Positions 35,810 through 45,520 of a DNA stretch of 64,000 nt are shown here, one piece after another; position 1 is the stretch's first letter, and the number at the start of each line of letters is the position of its first letter. This DNA is from Acinetobacter sp. C32I (GTDB taxonomy: Bacteria; Pseudomonadota; Gammaproteobacteria; Pseudomonadales; Moraxellaceae), in the NCBI RefSeq assembly GCF_023702715.1, contig NZ_CP098480.1:620001-684000 (forward strand). The letters are read 5' to 3'. The notes under the pieces were generated by a model, which was given only the letters and a program-made list of their open reading frames with translations, searched no databases and was not told the origin of the DNA. Position numbers and translations under genes: made by a program.

Positions 35810-37331
35810 GATTATCCAGTGTCAAACTTTAGATGGTCGGCCAGTTGCATTCGTTGATGAAGTCATTGGCTCAGGAGCTATGAAAGATGTCTATTTTTCT
35901 CCTGATAAATCTTATGTGGTGTGTTTTTTCAGTAAAGAAAAAAACCATTTCTATCAGTCACATGCTGAGCTGGAAAGACAGAAGGACCGCTTAAAGGAAA
36001 TTGTTGGGAATAAATGGCAAGGTATTTTCAACAGTGCCGGCGGGGATTACTGGAAAAATGTGTTTTGCTGGCCCGATGGTTTGATTGAATATAATGGTTT
36101 GTTGGGGATTACAGCACCGACTTACCAAAAACAGTTTTTCTTTGAACATGGGTCTAAAAATAATGATTTTTTAGGCATTAAAGGTAAGGAAAAAGAAGGG
36201 AAATGGTTTGCCAGTGCCAATAACCAAAATCGGTTTTTAGATGAAAAAGAAAAAGGAAATTGGTCGAACTATCTGCGTATTTGTATTTTAATTGCCCGTG
36301 CTGTGCGCCGTATGCATGCAGCAGGTTTGGCACACTCAGATTTATCCTATAAGAATATTTTGATTGATCCTGTAACTGGCCGTGCCTGTGTAATTGATGT
36401 TGATGGTCTGGTCGTGCCTGGCAAATATCCGCCTGATGTGGTCGGAACGCCTGATTTTATTGCACCTGAAGTGGTGAAAACCAATCATTTAAAAAAAGAC
36501 GACCCACAGCGAAACCTCCCAAATATCATGACCGATCGGCATGCTTTGGCGGTCTTGATCTACATGTATTTGCTGTATCGACACCCATTGCGTGGTGGCA
36601 AAGTCCATGATGTGAATGATCCGCAGCGCGATGAAAATCTGGCAATGGGTGACAATGCCTTATTTATTGAACATCCAACCGATCCGAGCAATCGGGTAAA
36701 AGTTAGTCAGGTGCGTCCAATTGCTTTACCGTGGGCCGATCCTGAAAAAATTCCGTTCACCGTGACAGGCCCTTATTTAAAAGAACTGTTTTTACAAAGC
36801 TTTGTGACGGGTTTACAGCAGCCACAACAACGACCTTCTGCCAATGATTGGGAAACGGCTTTAGTTAAAACGGTGGATTTGATTCAGCCATGCTTAAATA
36901 GCGATTGCGGTCAAAAATGGTATGTATTTGATAATACAACAAAACCAGTATGTCCATTTTGTGGTACAGCCTTTAAAGGCAAGTTACCTGTATTGAACCT
37001 CTATTCGGCACGCCAAGAAGGCAGTTTTAGACCTGATAATCACCGTTTAATGGTCTGGACAGGGCAGTCACTTTACCCGTGGCATGCCAATAATTTGATT
37101 GCACCGAATGAGCGCCTAACAGCAGAACAAACCAAACGTGTCGGCTATTTTATTTTTCACCAAAATCAGTGGTGGCTGGTCAATGAAAATCTGCCTGATC
37201 TCATGGATGTGGCAACCAAAACAACGATTCCAATTGGCGAAAAAGTTGAATTGCTAGATGGAAAACAAATTTTACTTTCACGTCAGGATGGAGGCCGCTT
37301 AGTGGTGGTGCAAATGGTGGAATGTGTATGA
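35802..37331 (+). CDS. Protein kinase of the TerY-P triad with zinc ribbon and FHA-like tail
   Basis: 509 residues. Kinase core: glycine-rich loop VIGSGAMKDVYF (about 21-32), catalytic HSDLSYKNILID (about 177-188) and DVDGL in place of DFG (about 198). A zinc ribbon follows (CLNSDCGQKW ... CPFCG, about 362-386), and the last 110 residues resemble an FHA domain. The active-loop DVDG is conserved in this family of bacterial kinases, so activity is expected. GGAGGG precedes the ATG. The gene overlaps the phosphatase stop (ATGACTAA), indicating coupled translation. Confidence 0.87.
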   Translation: MTKIIQCQTLDGRPVAFVDEVIGSGAMKDVYFSPDKSYVVCFFSKEKNHFYQSHAELERQKDRLKEIVGNKWQGIFNSAGGDYWKNVFCWPDGLIEYNGLLGITAPTYQKQFFFEHGSKNNDFLGIKGKEKEGKWFASANNQNRFLDEKEKGNWSNYLRICILIARAVRRMHAAGLAHSDLSYKNILIDPVTGRACVIDVDGLVVPGKYPPDVVGTPDFIAPEVVKTNHLKKDDPQRNLPNIMTDRHALAVLIYMYLLYRHPLRGGKVHDVNDPQRDENLAMGDNALFIEHPTDPSNRVKVSQVRPIALPWADPEKIPFTVTGPYLKELFLQSFVTGLQQPQQRPSANDWETALVKTVDLIQPCLNSDCGQKWYVFDNTTKPVCPFCGTAFKGKLPVLNLYSARQEGSFRPDNHRLMVWTGQSLYPWHANNLIAPNERLTAEQTKRVGYFIFHQNQWWLVNENLPDLMDVATKTTIPIGEKVELLDGKQILLSRQDGGRLVVVQMVECV

Positions 37332-38380
37332 CACAAATAGTGAATGATCTTACTCAGATTGGCATTGCAGAAAATTCGATCGGCATTTGGTTTACCCAAG
37401 CGCATTCTTGTCAACGTGATTTAATTTTGGCCGCAAAAACGGCGCCGTTTGATACTCGAATTCATGTGGTGGCATCACATGCACATGATCGTCCTGAAAT
37501 TACATCTGTTGCTGATATCGCTTTACAAGAACCGCCTTTGTCAGAGCGAGTCGAGTGGGTTGTACAGCAGGCACAACGCTTCAATGTCAAATTGATTATT
37601 GCTGGGCATCATGCTGAACTTTATCTGGCGCAAAAACAGCGCTTCGAGCAATTGGGCATCCGTCTCATGGCGGGCTGTGATACGGTTGAGCAGATTGAGC
37701 AACTGAATGACAAAGCTCTGTTCACTCAAATCTGCGTAACACACGGTTTGGCGGTTGCACCAGCAACCATTGTCGAGAATGCCGAGCAATTAGAAGATGC
37801 ATATCATGACTGGCTGCAAAAAGGCGATGTGTGTGTCAAGCCTGCCAAAGGGGTTTTTGCTTCCGGGTTTTGGCATTTAGATCCTAAAGCGGATGCTTTT
37901 GATGTGTTTGCCAATAGTATGAGATTCAAGGCGCATCCTGAAAGTTTTATTGAGAGTTATCGCCAGTTAGAACAGCCTCCTGTGTATTTGGTCATGCCAT
38001 TTCTTCCTGGACTGGAGTGCTCAGTGGATATGTTGTGCGTACATGGTCAGGTGCATGGGGCGATCGCACGTTATAAGCAAAAGAATGGCTGCCAGAGTTT
38101 GACATTTGAAGATCCAGCGATTGAGTTGGCCAAACAGGTGGCTGCATTATTTGGTTGTGATGGGCTAGTAAATATGCAGGCTCGATATAATGACCAACAG
38201 CAGTTGTATATTTTGGAAGTGAACTCTCGGCCATCAGGTGGCATTGCACATACCTTCATGAGCGGCGTGAATTTGGTGCATTTGGCGATTGCCCAAGCAC
38301 TACAGCTCAATTATCAACCTGAAAAGATGAAAAGTTCGGTCACTGTACGCAGCATAAGTCAGAGTATTTGTGTAATATAA
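37328..38380 (+). CDS. ATP-grasp ligase of the Ter biosynthetic module
   Basis: 350 residues with ATP-grasp features: VKPAKGVF (about 170) as the ATP-contacting lysine region, and EVNSRPSGGIAHT (about 296-308) as the metal-binding acid/Asn. ATP-grasp enzymes join a carboxylate to an amine or thiol with ATP. The ATGA start overlap with the kinase stop suggests coupling. In Ter systems, an ATP-grasp is one of the enzymes predicted to make a nucleoside-like compound. Confidence 0.88.
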   Translation: MTQIVNDLTQIGIAENSIGIWFTQAHSCQRDLILAAKTAPFDTRIHVVASHAHDRPEITSVADIALQEPPLSERVEWVVQQAQRFNVKLIIAGHHAELYLAQKQRFEQLGIRLMAGCDTVEQIEQLNDKALFTQICVTHGLAVAPATIVENAEQLEDAYHDWLQKGDVCVKPAKGVFASGFWHLDPKADAFDVFANSMRFKAHPESFIESYRQLEQPPVYLVMPFLPGLECSVDMLCVHGQVHGAIARYKQKNGCQSLTFEDPAIELAKQVAALFGCDGLVNMQARYNDQQQLYILEVNSRPSGGIAHTFMSGVNLVHLAIAQALQLNYQPEKMKSSVTVRSISQSICVI

Positions 38381-38422
38381 AGACCATTATGTATATTATT
38401 TTAACTTAGATTTAAGAATTAT

Positions 38423-39562
38423 ATGATTGAGATTGAATTACAACGTGGCAAACTGGATTTACAGCCCGATGAAAATAGTCACTGGAAATGGCAGGATTTA
38501 CTCGGTTTTGCTGAACGAATAAATCCCAAAAGAGCCTTTTTATTTGTCTCAAAAGTCTTGGGGAGACATATTCCGGTGAGTCCTCAAGTGATGCGCCACG
38601 CGTTTACTGATTTAGCCCAACTGATTCCGAGTGATTTACCTGAACCAATCTTGGTGATTGGGATGGCAGAAACTGCGGTAGGTCTAGGTGCGGGTGTACA
38701 TCAAGTGTTGCAAGAACGCTATCCAGATGCACTGTATGTCACCACGACTCGGCATCCTGTTGAAGGCGCACCGTTATTGGCTCGCTTTTTAGAAGAACAT
38801 AGCCACGCGCAAGATCAATTGTTGTATGGATCTCCTGATGCTGATATCCAAAAGAAAATTTTAGCCAGTAAAAGTATTGTATTGGTTGATGATGAAGCTT
38901 CTACAGGAAAAACCTTTATCAATTTAGTGTCTGCACTACAAGCGGCTGGTTTTGATCAAATTTCCCATATTGTGACGGCTACTTTGGCGGATTGGTCATC
39001 AGGTATTCATATTGCTGGATTAGATTGTCAGTCCGTGGCATTGATGACGGGTAAATGGCATTGGCAAGATGCCGAAAATCCACCACAGATCAATATGCCC
39101 AAAGTCGATACCGTGGCATTTGGTGAGTACGCGACCTTGTCTGAACCGACTTGGGGACGTTTACCGATTCAGGATACTTCTGCCTATATTCGTTTGCAGG
39201 TCGAACCTCAGCAACGGATTTTAGTATTAGGAAGCGGTGAATATGTCTGGTCTTCATTCTTATTGGCTGAAGATTTGCAGCGACAGGGTGCAGAGGTGAA
39301 ATTTAGTGCGATCACCCGCTCACCGATTGCAGTGGGACATGCAATTGAATCTGCTTTGGCTTTTTCAGATAACTATGGTTTAGGTATTCAGAACTTTGTC
39401 TACAATATCAATCCATTAGAGTATGATCGAATCTTCATTACAGTGGAAACCTGTGCTGAGTCCGTCGCCAATAGTCTATTAGATGCGATTCCAAATGCTG
39501 AAGTTATCAGCGCAGTAGAATTTCCACATCAAACTCTTAATCTGTGTAGTGCGAATGACTAA
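38423..39562 (+). CDS. Phosphoribosyltransferase with C-terminal TRSP domain
   Basis: 379 residues. The PRPP-binding motif LVDDEASTGKT (about 153-163) marks a PRTase-type fold. The TRSP domain is named for its motif, seen here as ITRSP (about 296-300). Two-domain proteins of this type are specific to the Ter biosynthetic module and may attach a ribose phosphate or cleave a nucleotide. The stop codon lies inside the HAD gene start region (8-base overlap), so the two are coupled. Weak ribosome-binding sequence and a 42-base gap before it. Confidence 0.88.
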   Translation: MIEIELQRGKLDLQPDENSHWKWQDLLGFAERINPKRAFLFVSKVLGRHIPVSPQVMRHAFTDLAQLIPSDLPEPILVIGMAETAVGLGAGVHQVLQERYPDALYVTTTRHPVEGAPLLARFLEEHSHAQDQLLYGSPDADIQKKILASKSIVLVDDEASTGKTFINLVSALQAAGFDQISHIVTATLADWSSGIHIAGLDCQSVALMTGKWHWQDAENPPQINMPKVDTVAFGEYATLSEPTWGRLPIQDTSAYIRLQVEPQQRILVLGSGEYVWSSFLLAEDLQRQGAEVKFSAITRSPIAVGHAIESALAFSDNYGLGIQNFVYNINPLEYDRIFITVETCAESVANSLLDAIPNAEVISAVEFPHQTLNLCSAND

Positions 39563-40376
39563 TTTTTTATTTGATACGCAAAATATTGCAACGCCGCTCA
39601 TGTTGGTTGATCTGGATGATACTTTATTCCAGACCCATCGTCGTATTGTTCCCCAAGCTGACTTTAAAATGGTCACCACGGACAAACAGGGACAAGCATT
39701 GGCGTATATGAACCCGATTCAGCAGCACTTTGTGCAGTGGTTGTTGCATAGTACACATTTGATTCCCGTCACAGCACGAAGTGCAGAAGCATTGTCTCGG
39801 GTACATTTACCTTTTCAGTACGGCGCAGTTTGTTCTCATGGCGGTACGGTACTGAATGCAGATTTTAGTGTAAATCTGGATTGGCATGCGCAGATGCAAC
39901 ATGCATTGGCCCCTTATCAAGCGCGGCAACAGGCTTTGATTGAGGTGGTACAGCAACAGGCGACCCATTTTGGTTCTATCCGTACTTGGGTGGTCGAAGA
40001 GCAAGGTTTGGGCTTATATGTGGTTGCCAAGCAAAATACCGAAAATGATAATCCTTATGCACCGAATTTCTTACCAGAACTATTAAATAGCTTAAGCCCA
40101 GATGTATTGGATGGGTTCTATTTTCATTTAAATGGCAATAACTTGGCTTTGATTCCAGAACCTGTAAGTAAAGCCAATGCAGCCCGTTTTTTATTGCAAC
40201 AGTTTGCGTCTCAACAACGCCCGATTCTCGGTTTTGGCGATAGTTTGTCCGATGTAGAGTTTTTGAATCTATGTCATTGGTGGGGCATGCCGAACCACAG
40301 TCAATTGAATCGTTGGGTAAAACATAATTTGACGCAGCAATATAAACAAGAAGGATATTATGGCGATTATCAATAA
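39555..40376 (+). CDS. HAD-family phosphatase (Cof-like) of the Ter biosynthetic module
   Basis: 273 residues. HAD motif I VDLDDTLF (Asp19 and Asp21) and motif IV GFGDSLSDVEF. The Cof-type HADs dephosphorylate sugar phosphates or nucleotide monophosphates. The ATG at 39555 is used (ATGACTAA overlap); an upstream GTG two codons earlier is possible. Its neighbours suggest that it removes a phosphate from the nucleoside-like product. Confidence 0.87.
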   Translation: MTNFLFDTQNIATPLMLVDLDDTLFQTHRRIVPQADFKMVTTDKQGQALAYMNPIQQHFVQWLLHSTHLIPVTARSAEALSRVHLPFQYGAVCSHGGTVLNADFSVNLDWHAQMQHALAPYQARQQALIEVVQQQATHFGSIRTWVVEEQGLGLYVVAKQNTENDNPYAPNFLPELLNSLSPDVLDGFYFHLNGNNLALIPEPVSKANAARFLLQQFASQQRPILGFGDSLSDVEFLNLCHWWGMPNHSQLNRWVKHNLTQQYKQEGYYGDYQ

Positions 40377-41511
40377 AGATAAAGCAAGTGAATTAATTTT
40401 AAAACAAGGGTTTAGTGGTAGTTACCAAGCAGAACAAGTGACTTTTTTACTTAAACGGACGCATATTGAACCAACCGATACCATTGAAAAAGAACGTCTG
40501 ATTCAATCAGGTGAAAAGCATTATTCGCAAATGATCAGTTTGGAGAGTGCACCGACTGAACGTCATTTACAGTTATTTGAACAGGCCATGCAGCAAGGGC
40601 AGCAGCGTTTGGCTCAAGAAGTTCAGCAGTTGGCACAAACTTTGGTTACAGCATTTAAGGAACCAATTGTATTGGTGAGTTTTGTACGTGCGGGCGTCCC
40701 CTTAGGTGTACTGCTTTATCATGCGATACAGGACTTAGGCTGTGACTGTGTACATTATGGCATCAGTATTATTCGAGACCGTGGTATCGATTTTGCTGCC
40801 TTGGAAACCATTATTGCTAAACATGGACACCAATCGATTGTGTTTGTGGATGGTTGGACGGGGAAAGGCGCGATTCGCCAAGAATTACAACGTAGTTTAG
40901 GCGATGATGCTCGTTTTGCAGAGCGACCGTTACCGTTGGTGGTCTTGTCGGATATTGCCGGTTGTGCATGGTTGGCGGCCAGTGGCGATGACTGGCTGAT
41001 TCCATCTGGTATTTTGGGGTCGACCATTTCAGGTCTTATTTCACGTAGCATTTGTGAAGGTGAAGCCTTGAGTGCCGAGGAAATCAATGCCGAAAATATC
41101 GATCAATGGCATCGCTGTATTGAATATAGCCATTTAAAAGAATTTGATATTTCGCAGCAGTTTATTCAGCGCATCAACCAGATTCGCACCCAGCTTAATC
41201 CACAACCGAATGCAGTTTGGGAGCAAACGCAACAACTGACACAACAAGATCAAAGCCAGCAGGTGGTACAGAAACTGGCCCAAGAATACGACATTCAAAA
41301 TATAAATCGGATAAAACCGAGTATTGCTGAAGCAACCCGAGCGATTTTAAGACGAGTACCGGATCTGGTCTTGCTTCGCGATGCTGATGATGCCGATACC
41401 CGTTTATTACGTTATTTAACGCAAGTCACTGAGACACCTGTACAAGTGGTCGGTGATCAAATTGCGCCGTATAGAGCGATTACATTGATTCAAAAATTGG
41501 GGAAAGGATAA
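40360..41511 (+). CDS. StiP-type phosphoribosyltransferase-like protein with PELOTA-like C terminus
   Basis: 383 residues. The PRTase-like core includes SFVRAGVPLGVLLYH (about 107-121) and FVDGWTGKG (about 160-168). The last 50 residues (LLRDADDADTRLLRYLTQVT...) resemble the PELOTA RNA-binding fold. Public names for the family call it a 'cysteine protease StiP', but the sequence has no clear protease dyad and I treat that label as doubtful. AAGGA eight bases before the ATG. Confidence 0.85.
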   Translation: MAIINKDKASELILKQGFSGSYQAEQVTFLLKRTHIEPTDTIEKERLIQSGEKHYSQMISLESAPTERHLQLFEQAMQQGQQRLAQEVQQLAQTLVTAFKEPIVLVSFVRAGVPLGVLLYHAIQDLGCDCVHYGISIIRDRGIDFAALETIIAKHGHQSIVFVDGWTGKGAIRQELQRSLGDDARFAERPLPLVVLSDIAGCAWLAASGDDWLIPSGILGSTISGLISRSICEGEALSAEEINAENIDQWHRCIEYSHLKEFDISQQFIQRINQIRTQLNPQPNAVWEQTQQLTQQDQSQQVVQKLAQEYDIQNINRIKPSIAEATRAILRRVPDLVLLRDADDADTRLLRYLTQVTETPVQVVGDQIAPYRAITLIQKLGKG

Positions 41512-41515
41512 TTTT

Positions 41516-42397
41516 ATGTTATCTGCATTATCTTTAGGGGCAACATTATATATGCCTGCCACGCGTCCAGACTTATGGGCTGTGGTGAAGGGTGAAAAAT
41601 ATCCAGAGTTGCGTTCTCTAGTGATCTGTCTGGAAGATGCAATCACTGAACAGGAGATCGCATTTGCCAAACAAAATCTCAAACAGTTATTGCAGCAAAT
41701 CCAACAGCAACAGCGCCTTGAACAACATCCGAAAGTGTTTATTCGCCCTCGTCATATTGCGATGGCTGCCGAATTGGCAGAATGGCAAGAAATCACCGCT
41801 TTAGATGGCATGGTATTGCCGAAATTTGGTTTAGCCAGTTTAAAGCAATGGCTTAGCGTTCTTCCTCCAGAACTTCATTATATGCCTACGCTTGAAACAG
41901 CTGATAGTTTTGATATGGGGCAAATGAAAGAGTTGAGACAAGCCTTGCCAGAATTTCATAAAGTATTGGTGCTTCGGGTTGGAGGCAATGACTTACTCAA
42001 TTGTTTGGCCTTACGTCGGCCGAGTGATATGACCTTATACCAAACGCCTATCGGCACACTTATTGCAAATCTAGCAGGTCAGTTTTTACCTTATGGTTTT
42101 GCGCTGAGTGCACCTGTCTGTGAGCATTTTAGTCAGGTGAAATTGTTGCAGGATGAATTATATCTGGATTTACAGCATGGCTTATCGGGTAAAACCGTGA
42201 TTCATCCTGCACAGATCTCGATTGTGCATCAGGCTTATCAGGTCAATGAAATTGAGTTAAAACAAGCGCAGGGTATTTTACAGGATGGCAGCAAAGCTGT
42301 ATTTGCCTGTCATGGCAGTATGCTTGAACCCGCAACCCATCGTCGTTGGGCGGAACGGATTTTAGAACGGGCAAAAGTGTTTGGGCTAAAAGTATAA
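41516..42397 (+). CDS. HpcH/HpaI aldolase / CitE-like lyase of the Ter module
   Basis: 293 residues with the HpcH/CitE TIM-barrel start (LSALSLGATLYMPATRPDL, about 2-20), VICLEDAIT and a metal-binding region (GGNDLL). The family cleaves or forms carbon-carbon bonds in oxo-acid or CoA-ester substrates. AAGGA is close to the ATG. It is the last enzyme of the biosynthetic set before the TerD-domain genes. Confidence 0.88.
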   Translation: MLSALSLGATLYMPATRPDLWAVVKGEKYPELRSLVICLEDAITEQEIAFAKQNLKQLLQQIQQQQRLEQHPKVFIRPRHIAMAAELAEWQEITALDGMVLPKFGLASLKQWLSVLPPELHYMPTLETADSFDMGQMKELRQALPEFHKVLVLRVGGNDLLNCLALRRPSDMTLYQTPIGTLIANLAGQFLPYGFALSAPVCEHFSQVKLLQDELYLDLQHGLSGKTVIHPAQISIVHQAYQVNEIELKQAQGILQDGSKAVFACHGSMLEPATHRRWAERILERAKVFGLKV

Positions 42398-42421
42398 AAT
42401 CAAAAAATATAGGAATAATCG

Positions 42422-43621
42422 ATGCAACAACTTATTACAGGCGCCAATTTGGCATTGAGCCAGTCACAGTGCCAAGTGAAAATTAAAACTACATTAACGG
42501 CGCATATCGGTTTAGATGTCACCGCCTATGTCTTGAATGCACAGGCGAAGGTTCGTGGTGATGCGGACATGATTTTTTATGGGCAAAAGCAGACACCGAA
42601 CCGTAGTGTGGAATTGACCGAGGCGACAGCAAAAGCACCGTATATCGCGCAATTCAATCTGAACACTCAATTGTTCGATGCGGATATCAGCAAGCTTGCG
42701 ATGTGTGCAACGATTGATGGGCAAGGTGCAATCAATGCGATTCAAGATATTCAGATTGAATTATGGGAAAATGGACAGCTCACGGCAACAGCGACGGTAA
42801 AAAGTGCTGAAAAGACTGAAAAAGCACTGATTTTGGCCGAAGTTTATCGTCATAAAGAGCAGTGGAAATTCCGCTTCGTCAATCAGGGGTTCAATGGTGG
42901 CTTACAACCGCTAGCCGAACATTTTGGGGTAGAAATTAGTGATCAAGCTGCAACGCCTGAACCAGTGCCTCAACCTGTATCGGCGCCAGCACCTCAGCCT
43001 AAACTTAATTTAAGCAAAATTACTTTAGATAAACGCAATAGCCAGATTAATTTACAGAAACAGGCTCACGGTTTTGGTGAGATTAAAATTAATCTGAATT
43101 GGAACCAACGGACTCAACAAGCTCAGTCAGGTGGTTTCTTTAAAAAGCTACTCAACCAAAATCAAGGTATTGATCTGGACCTAGGTTGCCTATTCGAGAT
43201 GCACGATGGTAGCAAATCGGTGATTCAGGCTTTAGGTGATCGGTTTGGTGATTTTAACGGATTCCCCTTTATTCAGCTTTCTGCGGATGACCGTACTGGT
43301 GCATTAACAGAGGGTGAGTGGCTCAGAATTAATGGACAGCACTGGTCGCAGATTCGCCGTGTAGTGTTATTTGCCTTTATTTATGAGGGTGTACCGAACT
43401 GGGCTGAAACAGATGCAGTGGTCACCATTTATGTTCCAGATCAACCTCCGATTGAAATCCGTTTAACTGAAGGGCAACCTTTGGGGATGTGTGGAATTGT
43501 TGAATTGGTGAATCAAGGCGGTAGTATTCAAGTACAACGTCATGTGCGCTATGTGCCTGGACATCGGGAGTTGGACCAAGCCTTTGGTTTTGGTCTGCGC
43601 TGGGTTGCAGGCAGTAAATAA
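42422..43621 (+). CDS. terA: TerA: double TerD-domain protein
   Basis: 399 residues: TerD-like domain 1 (about 1-165) followed by a Pro-rich linker (PEPVPQPVSAPAPQP, about 180-194) and domain 2 (about 200-395). Domain 2 contains SADDRTGALTEGE in place of the usual GDNRTG-GDGDDE loop, so its calcium site is probably altered. Classical TerA has this double-domain organisation. AGGA precedes the ATG. Confidence 0.86.
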   Translation: MQQLITGANLALSQSQCQVKIKTTLTAHIGLDVTAYVLNAQAKVRGDADMIFYGQKQTPNRSVELTEATAKAPYIAQFNLNTQLFDADISKLAMCATIDGQGAINAIQDIQIELWENGQLTATATVKSAEKTEKALILAEVYRHKEQWKFRFVNQGFNGGLQPLAEHFGVEISDQAATPEPVPQPVSAPAPQPKLNLSKITLDKRNSQINLQKQAHGFGEIKINLNWNQRTQQAQSGGFFKKLLNQNQGIDLDLGCLFEMHDGSKSVIQALGDRFGDFNGFPFIQLSADDRTGALTEGEWLRINGQHWSQIRRVVLFAFIYEGVPNWAETDAVVTIYVPDQPPIEIRLTEGQPLGMCGIVELVNQGGSIQVQRHVRYVPGHRELDQAFGFGLRWVAGSK

Positions 43622-43724
43622 AGTTGATATTTAATGATGTATTAGATAACAACAATTTCGATATCTATGTAAAAGTCATTAAGACCATGGAATTTTAAGT
43701 GTTCAAACGAGGAGAAAAAACAAA
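43622..43724 (+). promoter_or_regulatory. Possible internal promoter region before terD
   Basis: A 103-base non-coding gap with an AT-rich stretch, larger than most junctions in the island, and GAGGAG near the terD start. A separate promoter for terD onwards is possible but not demonstrated. Confidence 0.35.
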
Positions 43725-44303
43725 ATGGCAATTAGTTTAAATAAAGGTGGAAATTTATCCCTAAGTAAAACAGACCCAAATTTAGTCCGTATTTTAATTG
43801 GATTGGGCTGGGATGAACGTGCGACTGACGGTGCAGCATTCGACTTGGATGCGAGTGCATTCTTATTAACTGCAACAGGCAAAGTACGTGGTGATCACGA
43901 CTTTATTTTCTACAACCAACTTAAATCTCAAGATGCTTCAGTCGAGCACACGGGTGACAACCGTTCAGGTCAAGGTGATGGTGATGATGAAACCTTATTG
44001 GTTGATCTGTCAAAAGTCTCACCTGAAATTGAAAAAATTGCGATTACTGTGACCATTCATGATGCACAAGCACGCGGCCAGAATTTTGGTCAGATTGCCA
44101 ATGCCTTTATTCGTGTCGTGAATCAAGACACCAATGTCGAAGTGGTTCGTTTTGATTTGGCAGAAGATTATTCAACTGAAACTGCCATGGTATTTGGCGA
44201 GGTTTATCGTCACAATGGCGAATGGAAATTTAAAGCCGTTGGTCAAGGCTATGCTGGTGGGCTTGCTGCGATGTGCCAACAATATGGTATTCAGGTCGGC
44301 TAA
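43725..44303 (+). CDS. terD: TerD
   Basis: 192 residues, the closest match in the island to classical TerD: MAISLNKGGNLSLSKTDP start, FDLDASAFLL (about 39-48), calcium motif GDNRSGQGDGDDE, and the ending AMCQQYGIQVG. TerD binds calcium and is required for high-level tellurite resistance in E. coli/Serratia plasmids. Gene is followed by the DUF475 membrane protein. Confidence 0.93.
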   Translation: MAISLNKGGNLSLSKTDPNLVRILIGLGWDERATDGAAFDLDASAFLLTATGKVRGDHDFIFYNQLKSQDASVEHTGDNRSGQGDGDDETLLVDLSKVSPEIEKIAITVTIHDAQARGQNFGQIANAFIRVVNQDTNVEVVRFDLAEDYSTETAMVFGEVYRHNGEWKFKAVGQGYAGGLAAMCQQYGIQVG

Positions 44304-44362
44304 GCTTCTCATTTCAACACATAAATGATGAATAGCTTAAAGCTGTTTAGAAAAGGAAAAAA

Positions 44363-45433
44363 ATGAAACATTTTCGTTTCTCAATTATTTTTACCGTAAT
44401 CTGTCTAGGGTTATCAGCATGGTGGGGCTTTACGCATGGCCCAAATGCTGGTTTCGCGATGATGCTTAAAGTTTTATTGATTACGACTGTCTTAGCGGTC
44501 ATGGAAGTATCCCTGTCTTTTGATAATGCTGTTGTCAATGCATCAGTACTCAGAAACTGGGATGAGTTCTGGAAAAAACTGTTCCTTACCGTCGGGATTT
44601 TAGTTGCTGTATTTGGTATGCGCTTAATCTTCCCACTCTTAATTGTTGGTGTAACCGCTGACATGGGAATGATTGAAGTTGCGAAACTGGCACTGAATGA
44701 TCCAAAAACTTATTCAGAAAAGTTACTTGCACACCATGCTGAAATTGCTGCCTTCGGTGGGATGTTCCTGCTGTTGGTGTTCTTAAACTTCTTGTTTGAT
44801 GATGGTAAAGATACGCACTGGTTCCATTGGTTGGAAACCCATTTATCGAATCTAGCAAATATTCCAGCGATGTCAGTATTTGTGTCACTGATTGCTTTAC
44901 TGACCATGGCTGCTTTTGTACCTGAGCAACAAAAACTGATCGTGATTGTCGCGGGGATCTGGGGCATCGTGGTCTATATCGGTGTACAGGTATTGGGTCA
45001 TTTGCTTGAAGGCAGCAGCGAAGATGATGAAGCCGATGAAAAACCGGTTACTGGTACTTCAAGTAATATCGTCAAAGCAGGTATTGGTGGTTTCCTTTAC
45101 CTCGAAGTATTAGATGCTTCGTTTAGTTTTGATGGTGTGATTGGTGCATTTGCGATCACAAGTGATGTGGTTGTGATTATGCTTGGTCTGGCAATTGGTG
45201 CAATGTTTGTCCGTTCGATGACGATTTATTTAGTTGAGAAAGGCACATTGGAAGCATTTATTTATCTGGAGCATGGCGCACATTATGCGATTGGTGCTTT
45301 GGCTGCAATTATGCTTTATACCGGAACAGGTGGTCATGTGCCTGAAGTTGTAACAGGCTTGATTGGTATTGCATTCATCATTTGGGCTGTATTATCTTCG
45401 ATTGCTTACAGTAAACAACAAACACAAGCTTGA
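44363..45433 (+). CDS. TerC-related DUF475 membrane protein
   Basis: 356 residues with about eight membrane helices. Two signature segments of the TerC superfamily, EVSLSFDNAVVNA (about 48-60) and LEVLDASFSFDGVIGAFAIT (about 247-266), each carry a conserved acidic patch probably binding a metal. DUF475 proteins are TerC relatives and here take its place between TerD and TerE. AAGGA is before the ATG. The precise ion is unknown; manganese export has been shown for some TerC members. Confidence 0.9.
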   Translation: MKHFRFSIIFTVICLGLSAWWGFTHGPNAGFAMMLKVLLITTVLAVMEVSLSFDNAVVNASVLRNWDEFWKKLFLTVGILVAVFGMRLIFPLLIVGVTADMGMIEVAKLALNDPKTYSEKLLAHHAEIAAFGGMFLLLVFLNFLFDDGKDTHWFHWLETHLSNLANIPAMSVFVSLIALLTMAAFVPEQQKLIVIVAGIWGIVVYIGVQVLGHLLEGSSEDDEADEKPVTGTSSNIVKAGIGGFLYLEVLDASFSFDGVIGAFAITSDVVVIMLGLAIGAMFVRSMTIYLVEKGTLEAFIYLEHGAHYAIGALAAIMLYTGTGGHVPEVVTGLIGIAFIIWAVLSSIAYSKQQTQA

Positions 45434-45520
45434 TAAAAATGCATGGATACATCATTTATATGATGTCCATGATTGAAATGAAATAAACAATGAGTTGATA
45501 TTTAATAAGGAGAAACTCAA

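Noticed and set aside
40360..41511. StiP as a true cysteine protease
   Set aside because: The visible motifs are those of a PRTase-like fold; no Cys-His protease pair can be placed.
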